From: Trochalopteron elliotii
Taxonomy: Eukaryota > Chordata > Aves > Passeriformes > Leiothrichidae
Reading direction: 5' to 3'
NCBI GenBank assembly: GCA_024734555.1
Contig: JANPWX010000054.1
Location: forward strand, 9,120,713 to 9,184,712
Length of the DNA: 64,000 nucleotides
The number at the start of each line of letters is the position of its first letter. Position 1 is the stretch's first letter. Positions 54,058-64,000 of the stretch are shown here, one piece after another. The translations under genes and the position numbers were made by a program. A model generated the notes under the pieces. That model ran no database searches and was not told the DNA's origin. It worked only from the letters and a program-made list of their open reading frames with translations.

Positions 54058-56957
54058 GAGATATCACAGCAAATCCACAGTTCTTAACATGGTGAATTAA
54101 CAGCATACAAAAACTACAAGTACTTTCATGCGATGCAAATAGGGGTGATGTTAAAGCTGTGGTAATGATAATCATGACCTCCCTAAGGAACTAGAGGTAG
54201 ATTCTGCTAAAGACTCTGCTGATCAGTTGAAAACATGATTTCAACAAATGGCTGCTATTATTCTGCTACTTAAAATGAATGGCTGAAAAGTCTACAGGAC
54301 ACAGTTCCAGCTGGATCACTAACCTTTTGTGTGCCAAGAGTACATTTATTGTAGTTAGTGGTAAGATACACATGTTCATCTTCATTCAGTACTAAATAGC
54401 TATCAGTGGTTACTCAAAACACTGCAGATAGTCCTATCCAGCCTGTCATGTCATTGTAGTCTGATTTAGACAGGCATTACCTTTAAGGTCAACTATTACT
54501 ACATTTCACTGTGCAAAGGCAATACAAGCTCATATGCCTTTATTAAAAAACGGCCATTTACAAAGGCATTAAGGACTCAAAGGTAAATGTAATTTCATGC
54601 TTTTTCTTTTTTCCTTTTCCTCAGAGACAGTTGCTTTAATATGGGTCATACAAGACTTTGAGAACAAAAGACAAAAGAACCAGCCAGTATATTTTCTGAA
54701 ACAAATGGTGAAATTCTGCTACAGCTGAGAAAGTTTGCACTACACTTGGGGATGTGTTACTTGGGGATGTAATGCTTCAATATTATTTTTGTTTGACAAC
54801 ACAGAGGACTAATCCTTGATTCAGTCAGTAGTGTAAACCTGTTCATGTTTCAGAGAGGATCAGTAAAAGTGGTCAGAGAATGGACAGACCCCAAACACAG
54901 CTTGAGAATCAACACTGAGAATCAGCAAGTATCCACCCCTCGCTGGTTATTACTGAAAAAAACACAGCTGGCATCAATTGGATGGGTAGATTATCATAAA
55001 CGAACACTGAGGGGGTTTTTTACTGTACTTTCCTTTTCTTATGAGCAGTACTAGACCCCAAAATTCTGGAGGTTTTTTTTTGTTTTTCTCATAAAGGATA
55101 GATAGTGAGAATTCATATCATATCCTAAAATATTATTTCAGCTTGCTCCAGAAATACTAAAGACACTGGTAAATATATGTACATTGCCTTCACCCAGTAG
55201 CTGAAAATACAAAATAATAAGATTCAGTTCAAGTGAATAATCAGAATAAGTATAAATACCATATGGGGTTAAAGTTGTAGTGTTCAGAGGGGGTTCTGGC
55301 AGAGTACCAGAGGGTTTTGTCTGAAAAAGCCTAGTGTGAAAAGAATTGAGAAAGAAACATATTTCCTGTCCTGCTTGGGTTCACCCTGGAGTGTCTGTAT
55401 CACGTACAATTCATTAATATTCAAGCTATTTATTCTCCTATTCAGGTTACTACCAGAACTATAGCTCCTGCCAGAATCTTCTGTGGAAAGAATCACCCTG
55501 AGTCAGAGCTTAATGCCATTACAGGGTCTGCAACAGCTGCAGCAGGGATGTGCCTCTGAGCCATTTTGAAATTTTATGATGGATAAAGTACTATTACTTA
55601 CATCTCTATCTTACATCCTTACCTAAAGAACTGAACTGCCTGTGACTCTGTATGTGTCTCTCTCCTCACATATTACAAGCATCAAACTAGTGAACAATAC
55701 TTTCTTACACCATTTCTCTAGAAAAATGCGTTTCTATCTTAAAAATAAATGCATCATCATCAAAAGTGAGAAAGAAGAAAAAAAATACACCCCTTCCTTA
55801 AATACCATAAAATCAGGAGAACATAATAAAAATGAAAACAAAAATATTAATAGCTAGAAGACAAGAGTTTTATTTGTATATAAAAATAGAAGATGTGTCT
55901 TTTGAAGTCTTTAATACTGTTCCTTGAATGCTCCCAGCTCGAACTTTCTGGCTGGAGGGTGACAAACAGAAATAAAAGATTGCATCATTTTCAATGAGGC
56001 CTTCTATGATTGTAACCACTCAAACTAGCCTGAAATCAGACAAGACATTCTCATCTAGCAATTTCAGATGAAGAGAATAATCAGATACTCTGCTAAAAGT
56101 GCTAGGATCCAGCAGGATTGTCTCTAGTCCTGGTAAAAGGTTAATGTATTTTTAGCAGTGAAATAGAGTTGTTTTATATACTTTGTTTAGTGTGATGTCA
56201 TGCACAGCCATTTAGAATTACAACTGAGGCTGTGGCATTGGGAACTCTGTAAAAAGCAACCCTTGTGTCACATTCTTCATATGCTCAGGTTTCTCTGTCT
56301 GTTAACTCCAGCAAAAAAATAAAGTTGCTCACTGCAATCTTCAGCAACAACAATAACTTTTTAATTGATCCTCAAATTACATATTTTACACTTTCAATGA
56401 ATTTCAAAGCCAGTTGACTCTAGGATTTTTACTGGAGTTTCTTGTGCTGTTTAATGCAAATCCAATGATGCATGTATCTGTGTTCAAGATATGAACACTC
56501 AAGTTGAATTTTGTTTTCTGAAAATTTCAGTTTTAGCTAACTGTATCTTCTTTATGGAAGGAAAAACGTAGTTCTCAGTCTGTACCAGCAGTGCTCTCTC
56601 ACAACATGGTTCTGCATAGAAAAACAACATTTCAATCTGACCACAGTTAGATCAGTGTGGTCCTGAGTGAAGAACATAAGCTCTAATTCCAGATGTGACC
56701 AAGGCACTATTTATCATCTTGGACAAGTTGCAACTTTCTTGGATCAATTTTTTAAAGTCCATGGAAGTTAAAATTTAACTGCTTTTGACCACTAAGTGTT
56801 TATGGATGAAGGAGTTTGGTAAAGTTTATTTTTCCATTAGAAGCCATCCTGAACTTGAGACAGGCTCAAACAGATCAGAGATGGAAAGAATAGTCAAACA
56901 GTGAAATTAAAGGGATATGATTCCAACACATTTTAAAATGGTATTACAAAAGACATG

Positions 56958-57740
56958 CAGTGATTGAGTTTGAGAGGGGCCTCTGCACATCATCTACAGA
57001 GTCCAAGCCCACTCCTCAAGCAAGGTCAGCTAAAGCAGCCTGCCCAGGACCACTGGGTCTTGAATACTGCCAAGGATGGAGTCTCCAGAGCCTTTCTGGA
57101 AAATATGTTCCAACACCTGACCACCATCACAACACAGCTTTTTTCTTATGCCTAAATGAAATTTTCCATAGTTGAATGTGTGCCTGTTGTCTCGTGCTGT
57201 GTCACCACTGTAAAGAGCCTCCATTTTATTTACTGCCTCCTGTTAGTGTGCATTGGTGACATCTCCCTGAGCCTCCTCTTCTTGAGGCTCTCAGTCTCCC
57301 CTCCTCATACAACAGATGCTCCAACCCTCAATCATCTTTGTGGCCCTTTGGTGGCATCACTCCAGTAAATCTATGTCCTTCTCATGTTGGGAGCCCAGAA
57401 CTGGAGCCAACACAGCTCATGAGGGAGCAGCTACATCTCATGAGGGTGAGAACAGGGGTGGGACCACTGCCCCCCCAGCTGCTGCCAATGCTCTTCCTAA
57501 TGCAGCCTGTGATCCTGTGCTCTTCCTTCCTTCTTCTGCAGGCACATCACTGCCTCACATCCTTTTTTTTCCACTGAAATTCTGAGGTCCTCTTTTGCAA
57601 AGCTGCTTTCTACCCAAATGGCTCCCAGCCTGTCCTGGGACCAACGTTCCTCCCCAAGTAAGAGGACCTTCCATTTCCATTTGCTGAACTTCATGAGATT
57701 CCCATGAGGCCATTTCTTCCCTCTGTCAAGATCTTTGAAA
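56958..57740 (-). mobile_element. CR1 LINE copy, about 780 bp, 3' end plus reverse-transcriptase C-terminus
   Basis: The longest CR1 copy here. From the low-coordinate end it reads TGAGAGGGGCCTCTGCACAT, TCTTGAATACTGCCAAGGAT, GGAGTCTCCAGAGCC, then ATCATCTTTGTGGCCCT and GTTGGGAGCCCAGAACTGGA, the usual reverse-complement order of avian CR1. Near 57690-57730 on the minus strand it encodes LMKFSKWKWKVLLLGE, a decayed form of the CR1 LMKFNKGKCKVLHLG segment. It is inserted in the same orientation as ADK and carries frameshifts. The 3' terminus lies near 56958. It lacks the N-terminal ORF2 and ORF1. Confidence 0.9.
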
Positions 57741-59350
57741 TTTGATACTATATTGTGATATTTGTTGAAGAAGTGGGGTTCAGAATTCCTATGACAAATG
57801 GAACTACAAGCACACTGAGCATTCCATTTTAGTTTTACACCACCACACTCATGAAAAAAGAAAAAAACAATAAAAAGTAAGAGGTTAAAAAAAAAAAGTG
57901 TACAAACATGCATTAATTCCTATAGAAAAAAATATTGAAATTAGATATTGTAATTATGGAAAATTACATTCCTGCATTGAAGATCAGTAATCTTCCACCT
58001 AATACTTAACAACAGAATTATGACAACAACTTACTTGTCAAAAGTGCACAGTTTAGCAATGCATTACTCCATGGATAACTGTATGCAGATCCCTTTCTTG
58101 CAGTGTGATCATTTGCCCCAAGATGCACTGGATATGCAGCACTAGTTCTGATATGCTGAATTCATAGTGATTTTGCCTTTTTGGTATTTGCCTTCCCTGT
58201 TACACCAACTTTATGTATACACACATATACACATACATGACCTTCACAAATGCATATATAGAGCATGACAAAGCAAGTGTGATCTCCCTCTCTAAAACTC
58301 CCTATGTTTCAGTTTTCCATATGCACCCATTTTCCAAGCCCCTCCTTGTTAAATCAGTGGTTTTCACAAGCAATTTCACTCACTAGACTTTCAGCTAGGG
58401 AAAAACAAGGTGCCTGCAAGGGAATCCCAGTCAGTAAACATATATATAAAAGGTAACAATTTATTGGCACCTTCAAGTTTTCTGAGCACTTGAAGGTTAT
58501 GAAGACCTACAGCAATAATTTGAGATATACTGGTTATAGCACCAGTTCGTGTTAAATAGTACTGATAGATCTTTTTGTTACTATGAAGTAACCTTATTTT
58601 ACCTTGTTAATATAATTGCAATGACTTGTTATCTGTTCCCCCTTAAGATATCATTTGATATATTCACTAGTTATAAAATACTAAATTATAAATACATTTT
58701 TCTTTCAGCATAATCACTGAAGTTGTTGTACAATTTGCTATGTTCATAAACTCACATAGATAACTTCTAAAACCAAGCTGAAAAATAAAATTTGGACCCA
58801 GTCCACATAGAAGAGAAATGAAAGATTTGGTCAACATTTGAATAAAAGAAAATTCTGAGTTTTAACTGTGCTCTTCTTACAAGAGCAGTTCTCTAAATCT
58901 GCTAAGCAAGGACACTCTCCTAGTGGCACCAGTTGAATAATCTAAAGGATCATAAAAATCTATCATAGTTTTTAATCACTAAACTTTTATAAACTTGGTA
59001 CAGAATGATACAAAAAATTACCATTTCTGATTCTACCATATGTGCATTCTCCACATACTTCCAGACTTAAGGAAATTTTTTTAAGCCTCAGCTATACTTC
59101 AGAACAGTTACCATTTAACCTCTAATTCTGTGACTTTAGAATGCTAAATTTATTTTAGGTTTTGTCTCACAACTATTTTTTAATTACTGAGATAGCAGAT
59201 TGACATTAAATTTTAGTATACATTTATATATTTGTTAATCATTACTATATGCTTAGTATATGTAAGTAAATGAACCTGAAATTGCACCTGATACCTTTCT
59301 TATTTTATACATGACAAATAGAAGACTACAAATTGTTCTGAAGCTGAAAT

Positions 59351-59378
59351 TAGTAGTCATAGTAATAGTAATAGTAAT
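59351..59378. repeat. (TAGTAA)n short repeat
   Basis: About three TAGTAA units preceded by degenerate TAGTAGTCA. Confidence 0.85.
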
Positions 59379-60781
59379 TCAGTTTTGGACAGGTTATTTT
59401 TAGCTAAGTACTTGCTCAAGCCCTTCACTGCAGATTTCTCACACCTCTGAGTGTTTCAAAGTATAAATAATCTATTTTTCCTCTGCCTCTAGCATTACAT
59501 TTGTGTTTAAATATAACAGAAGTTATTTCAATCTATTTAGTTTGACTCACACTTTCCAACACAAAGAATTCCTGTCATTTCTTCCAAGATGCTGTTCTCT
59601 TCCATTTGATGAAAAATTTGAAAAGAGCTGTAAGGTCAGCTCAGTGCTGTTCTTTTGTTCAGACTGCATTCTGATTTGGGCTCTAGAAATTTACCTTTTT
59701 CTCTTACATTGGTAATAAATTTTTTGGCCAAATACCAGATAACAAGTGAATGGGAACATTCTAAAGCAGTAGTGTTACGCTCTCGAGCAGAAGTAGTGGC
59801 AATAACAGCACACCAGATGCTGCATTGGAGTTTTGTTTTTTTTAAAGATAGTTATTTATGGATTTAGGGAAATGAAGAAAAAATAGGATGGGGCCTCTGC
59901 AAAGTGGCACAAATTTGTAGAATCTTCTGGGTTTGAGGTTTATTTTTTTTCTAAAGAGCTACAAGGAATGTAGTGCTCACATAATACACTAAAACCTAAT
60001 TATGTTATAAACAAGTCAGAACAGATATTCAGCACTAGCAAACATGTATAACACAACTTTCTTATTCCTTACCTATTGTCAGATTTCTATATCATGCATG
60101 CTCCTCTTTCAGTCAGGTTAATCATCTCTTCCAAACTGTGTTTGAAGAAGCCACATATGATATTTACCATGCCATGTTTTGAAAATCACCATGCTCTAAA
60201 AGGCATTTTGATCTTAGGTTTAGACCATGAAAACGAACAGTTTATTTGGAGCCTGGATGGCTTACATGGCAAGCAGTGAACAGTTTGCAGAGGATACTGT
60301 GCTGAAAGTGTCACTTTTAAAAAATAATATTGAAGCAGTTCTTTACAAACATGGCACTTGTCCAAAGCACATATGGAACATAAATATAACCGTAAAATTT
60401 TATGCACCACATTTGACCAAGGTCTTGAGTGCTAATTTATATTTTCTCCATTTTGCTGGAAGACTAGCTGCATTTGATAAAGCTACTTCATAAGGACTCT
60501 GTTCTCCTAACATTTACACATCACACATCTGGACTTGGAAAAGGATTCTGAGTAAAAGAGCCAACTAATGCAGATCTTGTTTATGTTATGTGCAATTACT
60601 CTTGTGTCATGAATCTCCCTGGGATATCAGAATGTGCTGAAGACACCCAAACAATATGTACTTCAAATAAAAGTGCAAAAGCCTGAGTGTTTCTGTCCCC
60701 ATCAATGATCTTGGTACACACGATCATGGAAGAAAATTAATGGTATTTGTATTATCTAACAATATTGCATTTCATTTTTAT

Positions 60782-60801
60782 TAATTATTTGCATGTAATT
60801 A
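60782..60801. promoter_or_regulatory. Octamer flanked by two TAATTA homeodomain sites
   Basis: TAATTATTTGCATGTAATTA: an ATTTGCAT octamer (60787-60794) lies between two TAATTA cores (60782-60787 and 60796-60801). The arrangement is nearly symmetric and suits POU/homeodomain binding. Motif evidence only. Confidence 0.35.
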
Positions 60802-62188
60802 GAGCTGCCCTCAGCATCTGAAGGTCTCTGTTTGGATTGTTTTTCTCTCACAACTCGCTCACTGCAGCCAAGGGAACTAAGTGATGGCAGTTGCAACACT
60901 CAATTCAGTTACATAAACACATCTTCCTTGCCAGATTCCCCTGCGGTGTTCCCATTTCATGAAGTCAGTCTGTAGCATTTAGTAATGTACTGTACCAGCA
61001 AGTTTCTTTTCATGTCACAAAAGATTAGGTCCTCTGCTCCTGGCAGCAGAGCAGCATGTGTGTGAGCATCACACACATGGAATCCACCCCACACCAGGTG
61101 GCTGCACCAGCAAGAGAACAGAGAAGAAATACAATACTTGACTAGCTACAGAACAAGAACTGGATGTCAGATTTTAGCAGAAGAAAGACAGCTTTTATCC
61201 AGAAAACAAAGCAGATTTATTCCCAGACCTGTTGCAGTGTCAACAGCAATGAGTGTACGTTATACCTTCAACCATACACAAGATGCATGTGCTTCAGTCT
61301 GTACTGAGTGTATTTGCCAGTAATGATAAATAATGCTCTGGCCAGACTGTCCTTGTAGATGTAAACAGAGTTACACTTTTTAACATCACAGCTGGAACAA
61401 ACACACCTCTGACTATGAAAGCAGTATGTGGTAAAAGAGGTGACATAGACAGAGTGACCTAATCCATCACACAGCCCATCAGCTGCAGGGATGAGGGGCT
61501 TCCTGGACAAAGCTTCCCCCCACACCTGCCCATCAGCATGAAGCTGGGTGGTCATAGAGCATTGATTTGCCAGATCTTACCTTCCCCATGGGTAGGTCAC
61601 TGCCAAAGGCTAGCTGGTAAATTAGAGACTAATGGCTGTATGTCTCTGCAAGGATCAGGCACAATATGAGCCTCTGGGCATGTTTATAGCAGGCAGTGGA
61701 GCATCACAGAGGTCTCAGAACTACCTGAGCTACCAGGCTGAGCTGGTAATTCATGCAGAGTCACACAGCTGAAAGTACTCTTGAAGCACCAGCAAATTGA
61801 ATCATCTAGTTTTGCAGGTTGTCTGTCCTGGGTCAGTTCAAATGTCATTGGTTGAAGAGTATACCTATGCACACTTCAAGATTAGTTGTAAATTCCTCTT
61901 GCTGCCTAGATGAATATAAAAACACTGAGGGTTTTTTTCTGAGAAAGAAACATAGGAGAACAAATAAAAACTGAAGTAGCTGGAATTACTTATTAATGGT
62001 TAAGAATTACAACACAATGAAAGAGGCTTGTTTTGATCCTTTTACACAATTCTCAGTCAACACTGAAGCTGGGTAAAAAAGTTTCCTTCCTTCTTTCTAA
62101 TTTAAGACTTCATTTTCCTTTGGGGCTCTCTGATCAGATTAAAGAGTCTTAACAACAGCACTGCTATATAAAGCTGGAATCTGAACCA

Positions 62189-62214
62189 CCAGGTAGTTGG
62201 ATCAAACTACCTGG
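62189..62214. repeat. Perfect inverted repeat, 10-bp stem and 6-nt loop
   Basis: CCAGGTAGTT and AACTACCTGG are separated by GGATCA. The stem is perfect and stops sharply at both outer ends. Confidence 0.9.
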
Positions 62215-64000
62215 CTAAAATGATTTCCTTACTCTTCTCTACAACTCCTACAAAGAAATGTCCACATCCCTACCCAGCAAAGTGAGATTCTATCCTTGTG
62301 AAAATTCTGAGACTACACAATGCAAGGAAGACAAGATCAACCACCACATGAATGTAGATCAATTTAACTTTCACATTTTCACACGGAATTGCTAAAGGCT
62401 GGCTCCAAGTGTTGACAAGTTTGCTCAGTAATTCATGTGCCATGCTTCTCTTCAGTTAAACAAGAACAAAACACTCCTGTTCCAGCATAAGACTGTCCAC
62501 AAGTGGACACAATACAAATCTGAGTTAAAGCTGTTCTGTTAAAATGATCTGCTCTCTCAGTTCAGATTAATGTTTCAGTGTAGACAAGCCTTTATTAAAG
62601 GAGAATGACTGAAATAGTAGATTGAGTCTGCAGTCCTGCAAACTCATACATAGTCTCCATACTCATTATATGTATTCAGGTTAACTCACACTGCCTACAC
62701 ATGGGAAAACCTATCTGTAAAAAGGAGTGGTCTACATCTGTGGTAAGAGTTTTCACCTTTCACTTGGCCACAAGTCATATTGAGGTAATCCACCACTGCC
62801 CCAGTGGTTAATGCTGACTTGGGAAATCTAGTACCTGCCTTCTCAATTCTACTGGTTAGTGAGCTGCAGACCAAGGTATAGAAGTTGCCACCTAAATTCT
62901 TCATAAATTTGCCATTTCAAAAGTAAAAGAAGGAGCAGGTAAAAATCACACCACTTTCTGTGATACTATTTTATATAATAACAACAACCTGTAAATAGCC
63001 AAAGGATAGTTTTACTTAGAGTTAGCACTTAAAATCAGAGAAAGTGTCTTCCTGAATACCACAAGTTATTTTCTTGAAATATTGCAGGTAAGTACCAATA
63101 TTCCACAGAAGACTACTGGTTAAGCATATACTAGTGGAGTCTCTTTTGATAGGAGCCAGTGAAGCTTTTCTTGCAGCTTAGTGGCAAAGGATTTACAATA
63201 CTAGGAATGCTAACAACCCAAGATCCATTTGCAACATAAAATGTTCTGTAAATTGGTGTGTTGCTGTTTGTTTAGAAAATTGTGTGACACTCTCAACTTC
63301 TACTTTCAATACTTGTGCAGAAAATAATCACAGTTCAGGTGGCATTTGGGTATTTTGTACTTCAGAACTAGCGAAGAAGTCTGGTGACATGGTCATTGCT
63401 ATGGTAACTATACTTTTGTAGTGAACATTGAAGTAAGTAGGTACATAAAACATGTATAACTTGTCACTATATAAGTTACTGTTGCCCTGGGGCTGCAATA
63501 ATTTCCTTCCTTTAAAATCGTTAAATCTAGCCATAAATACTTGGTATCTCTCAATGTCCTATTATTTCAATAAGATGACAAGGCTCCTCGTACATAATAT
63601 AGTGCAAACACACAAGCACATCAATTTATCAAAATAGGAACTTTCTGAAGAAGTAATTTATTGGCCTGTAAGTAGCAAAGTATGAACAGGCTTCTGGCCT
63701 GAATAAAGAAAACCACTTCCAGGTTTGTACTCGGGCAAGACTGAGCTGTTGTGGGTTTAAAATGCTAAGGCAATTTCTCCATCACTGGGAAATACAGAGC
63801 CATTTCCACGCAGAGAGCTCCACTAGATCTTCTCAAGTCTTCCCCTTATTCTTTATTTCCCCCTTTCCTCAAATAATCCACCAATGGCTGAGATCTGGAA
63901 TTAAAAGACAGGCTGGATCCTGCCTCCTTCAGCAAACAGCAGTAACATGCAGAAAAAGGTTTTGGTCCCTCTTAGGTGTTCTGCTCTTCAACATAAACAA

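Larger units (their letters stand above)
48334..64000 (-). other. ADK: ADK intron 7, partial (at least 15.7 kb)
   Basis: The stretch upstream of the exon 8 acceptor. I looked on the minus strand for the preceding exon, which should end with codons for FGNET at phase 0, and did not find it, so intron 7 continues past the edge. Content: A22 tract 50355-50376, paired TGATAATCA motifs 50680-50700, a 51-bp tandem duplication 51385-51485, (AT)n(AC)n 54033-54057, a CR1 LINE 56958-57740, (TAGTAA)n 59351-59378, an octamer/homeodomain composite 60782-60801 and a perfect hairpin 62189-62214. Confidence 0.85.

Noticed and set aside
56680..56750. MIR-like SINE text (CTCTAATTCCAGATGTGACC, then TTGGACAAGTTGCAACTT)
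   Set aside because: It resembles the MIR core order, but too many positions differ to call by eye. A RepeatMasker score would decide.
57497..57913. 138-codon open frame on the minus strand
   Set aside because: Part is the decayed CR1 reverse-transcriptase segment and the rest runs into flanking A/T-rich DNA, so it is not a host gene.
48334..64000. Search for ADK exon 7 upstream of exon 8
   Set aside because: No minus-strand match to codons for the FGNET-ending exon with a phase 0 donor was found, so the exon is placed outside the window.

Overview
This is vertebrate nuclear DNA, almost certainly from a bird. It is AT-rich, intron-dominated sequence with spliceosomal exon/intron structure, sparse interspersed repeats and several CR1 LINE fragments with the 3' ends and reverse-transcriptase remnants typical of avian genomes. 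Another sauropsid cannot be fully excluded from sequence alone.

One protein-coding gene is supported: the 3' part of adenosine kinase (ADK) on the minus strand. Four consecutive coding exons are present. By the 11-exon human scheme they are exon 8 (48298-48333, 36 bp), exon 9 (42560-42674, 115 bp), exon 10 (19599-19685, 87 bp) and the coding part of exon 11 (2281-2405, 125 bp with the stop). Together they give 363 nt, the last 120 residues plus stop. All junctions are GT-AG, all phases join, and the catalytic Asp of the PfkB motif falls exactly at human short-isoform residue 300. Upstream exons 1-7 lie beyond position 64000. A probable 3' UTR runs leftwards from 2280, with AATAAA candidates at 1512-1517 and 1245-1250 on the minus strand.

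The rest is intron: intron 10 (17.2 kb), intron 9 (22.9 kb), intron 8 (5.6 kb) and at least 15.7 kb of intron 7. Only 0.6% of the window is coding, which fits the known extreme intron expansion of vertebrate ADK. The introns carry CR1 fragments (14021-14115, 38681-38853, 40135-40370, 56958-57740), a diverged remnant of an older L3-like CR1 (34865-35340), simple repeats, short tandem duplications, a few perfect hairpins and several stretches that look like conserved non-coding or enhancer DNA. The best of these lies just inside intron 8, beside the 36-bp exon, and contains a perfect palindromic RFX X-box.

I found no tRNA, rRNA, CRISPR array, prokaryotic-type system or second protein-coding gene. 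The interesting material is the microexon with its adjacent regulatory-looking block, the motif clusters, and the layered repeat history. No new biological system is claimed.
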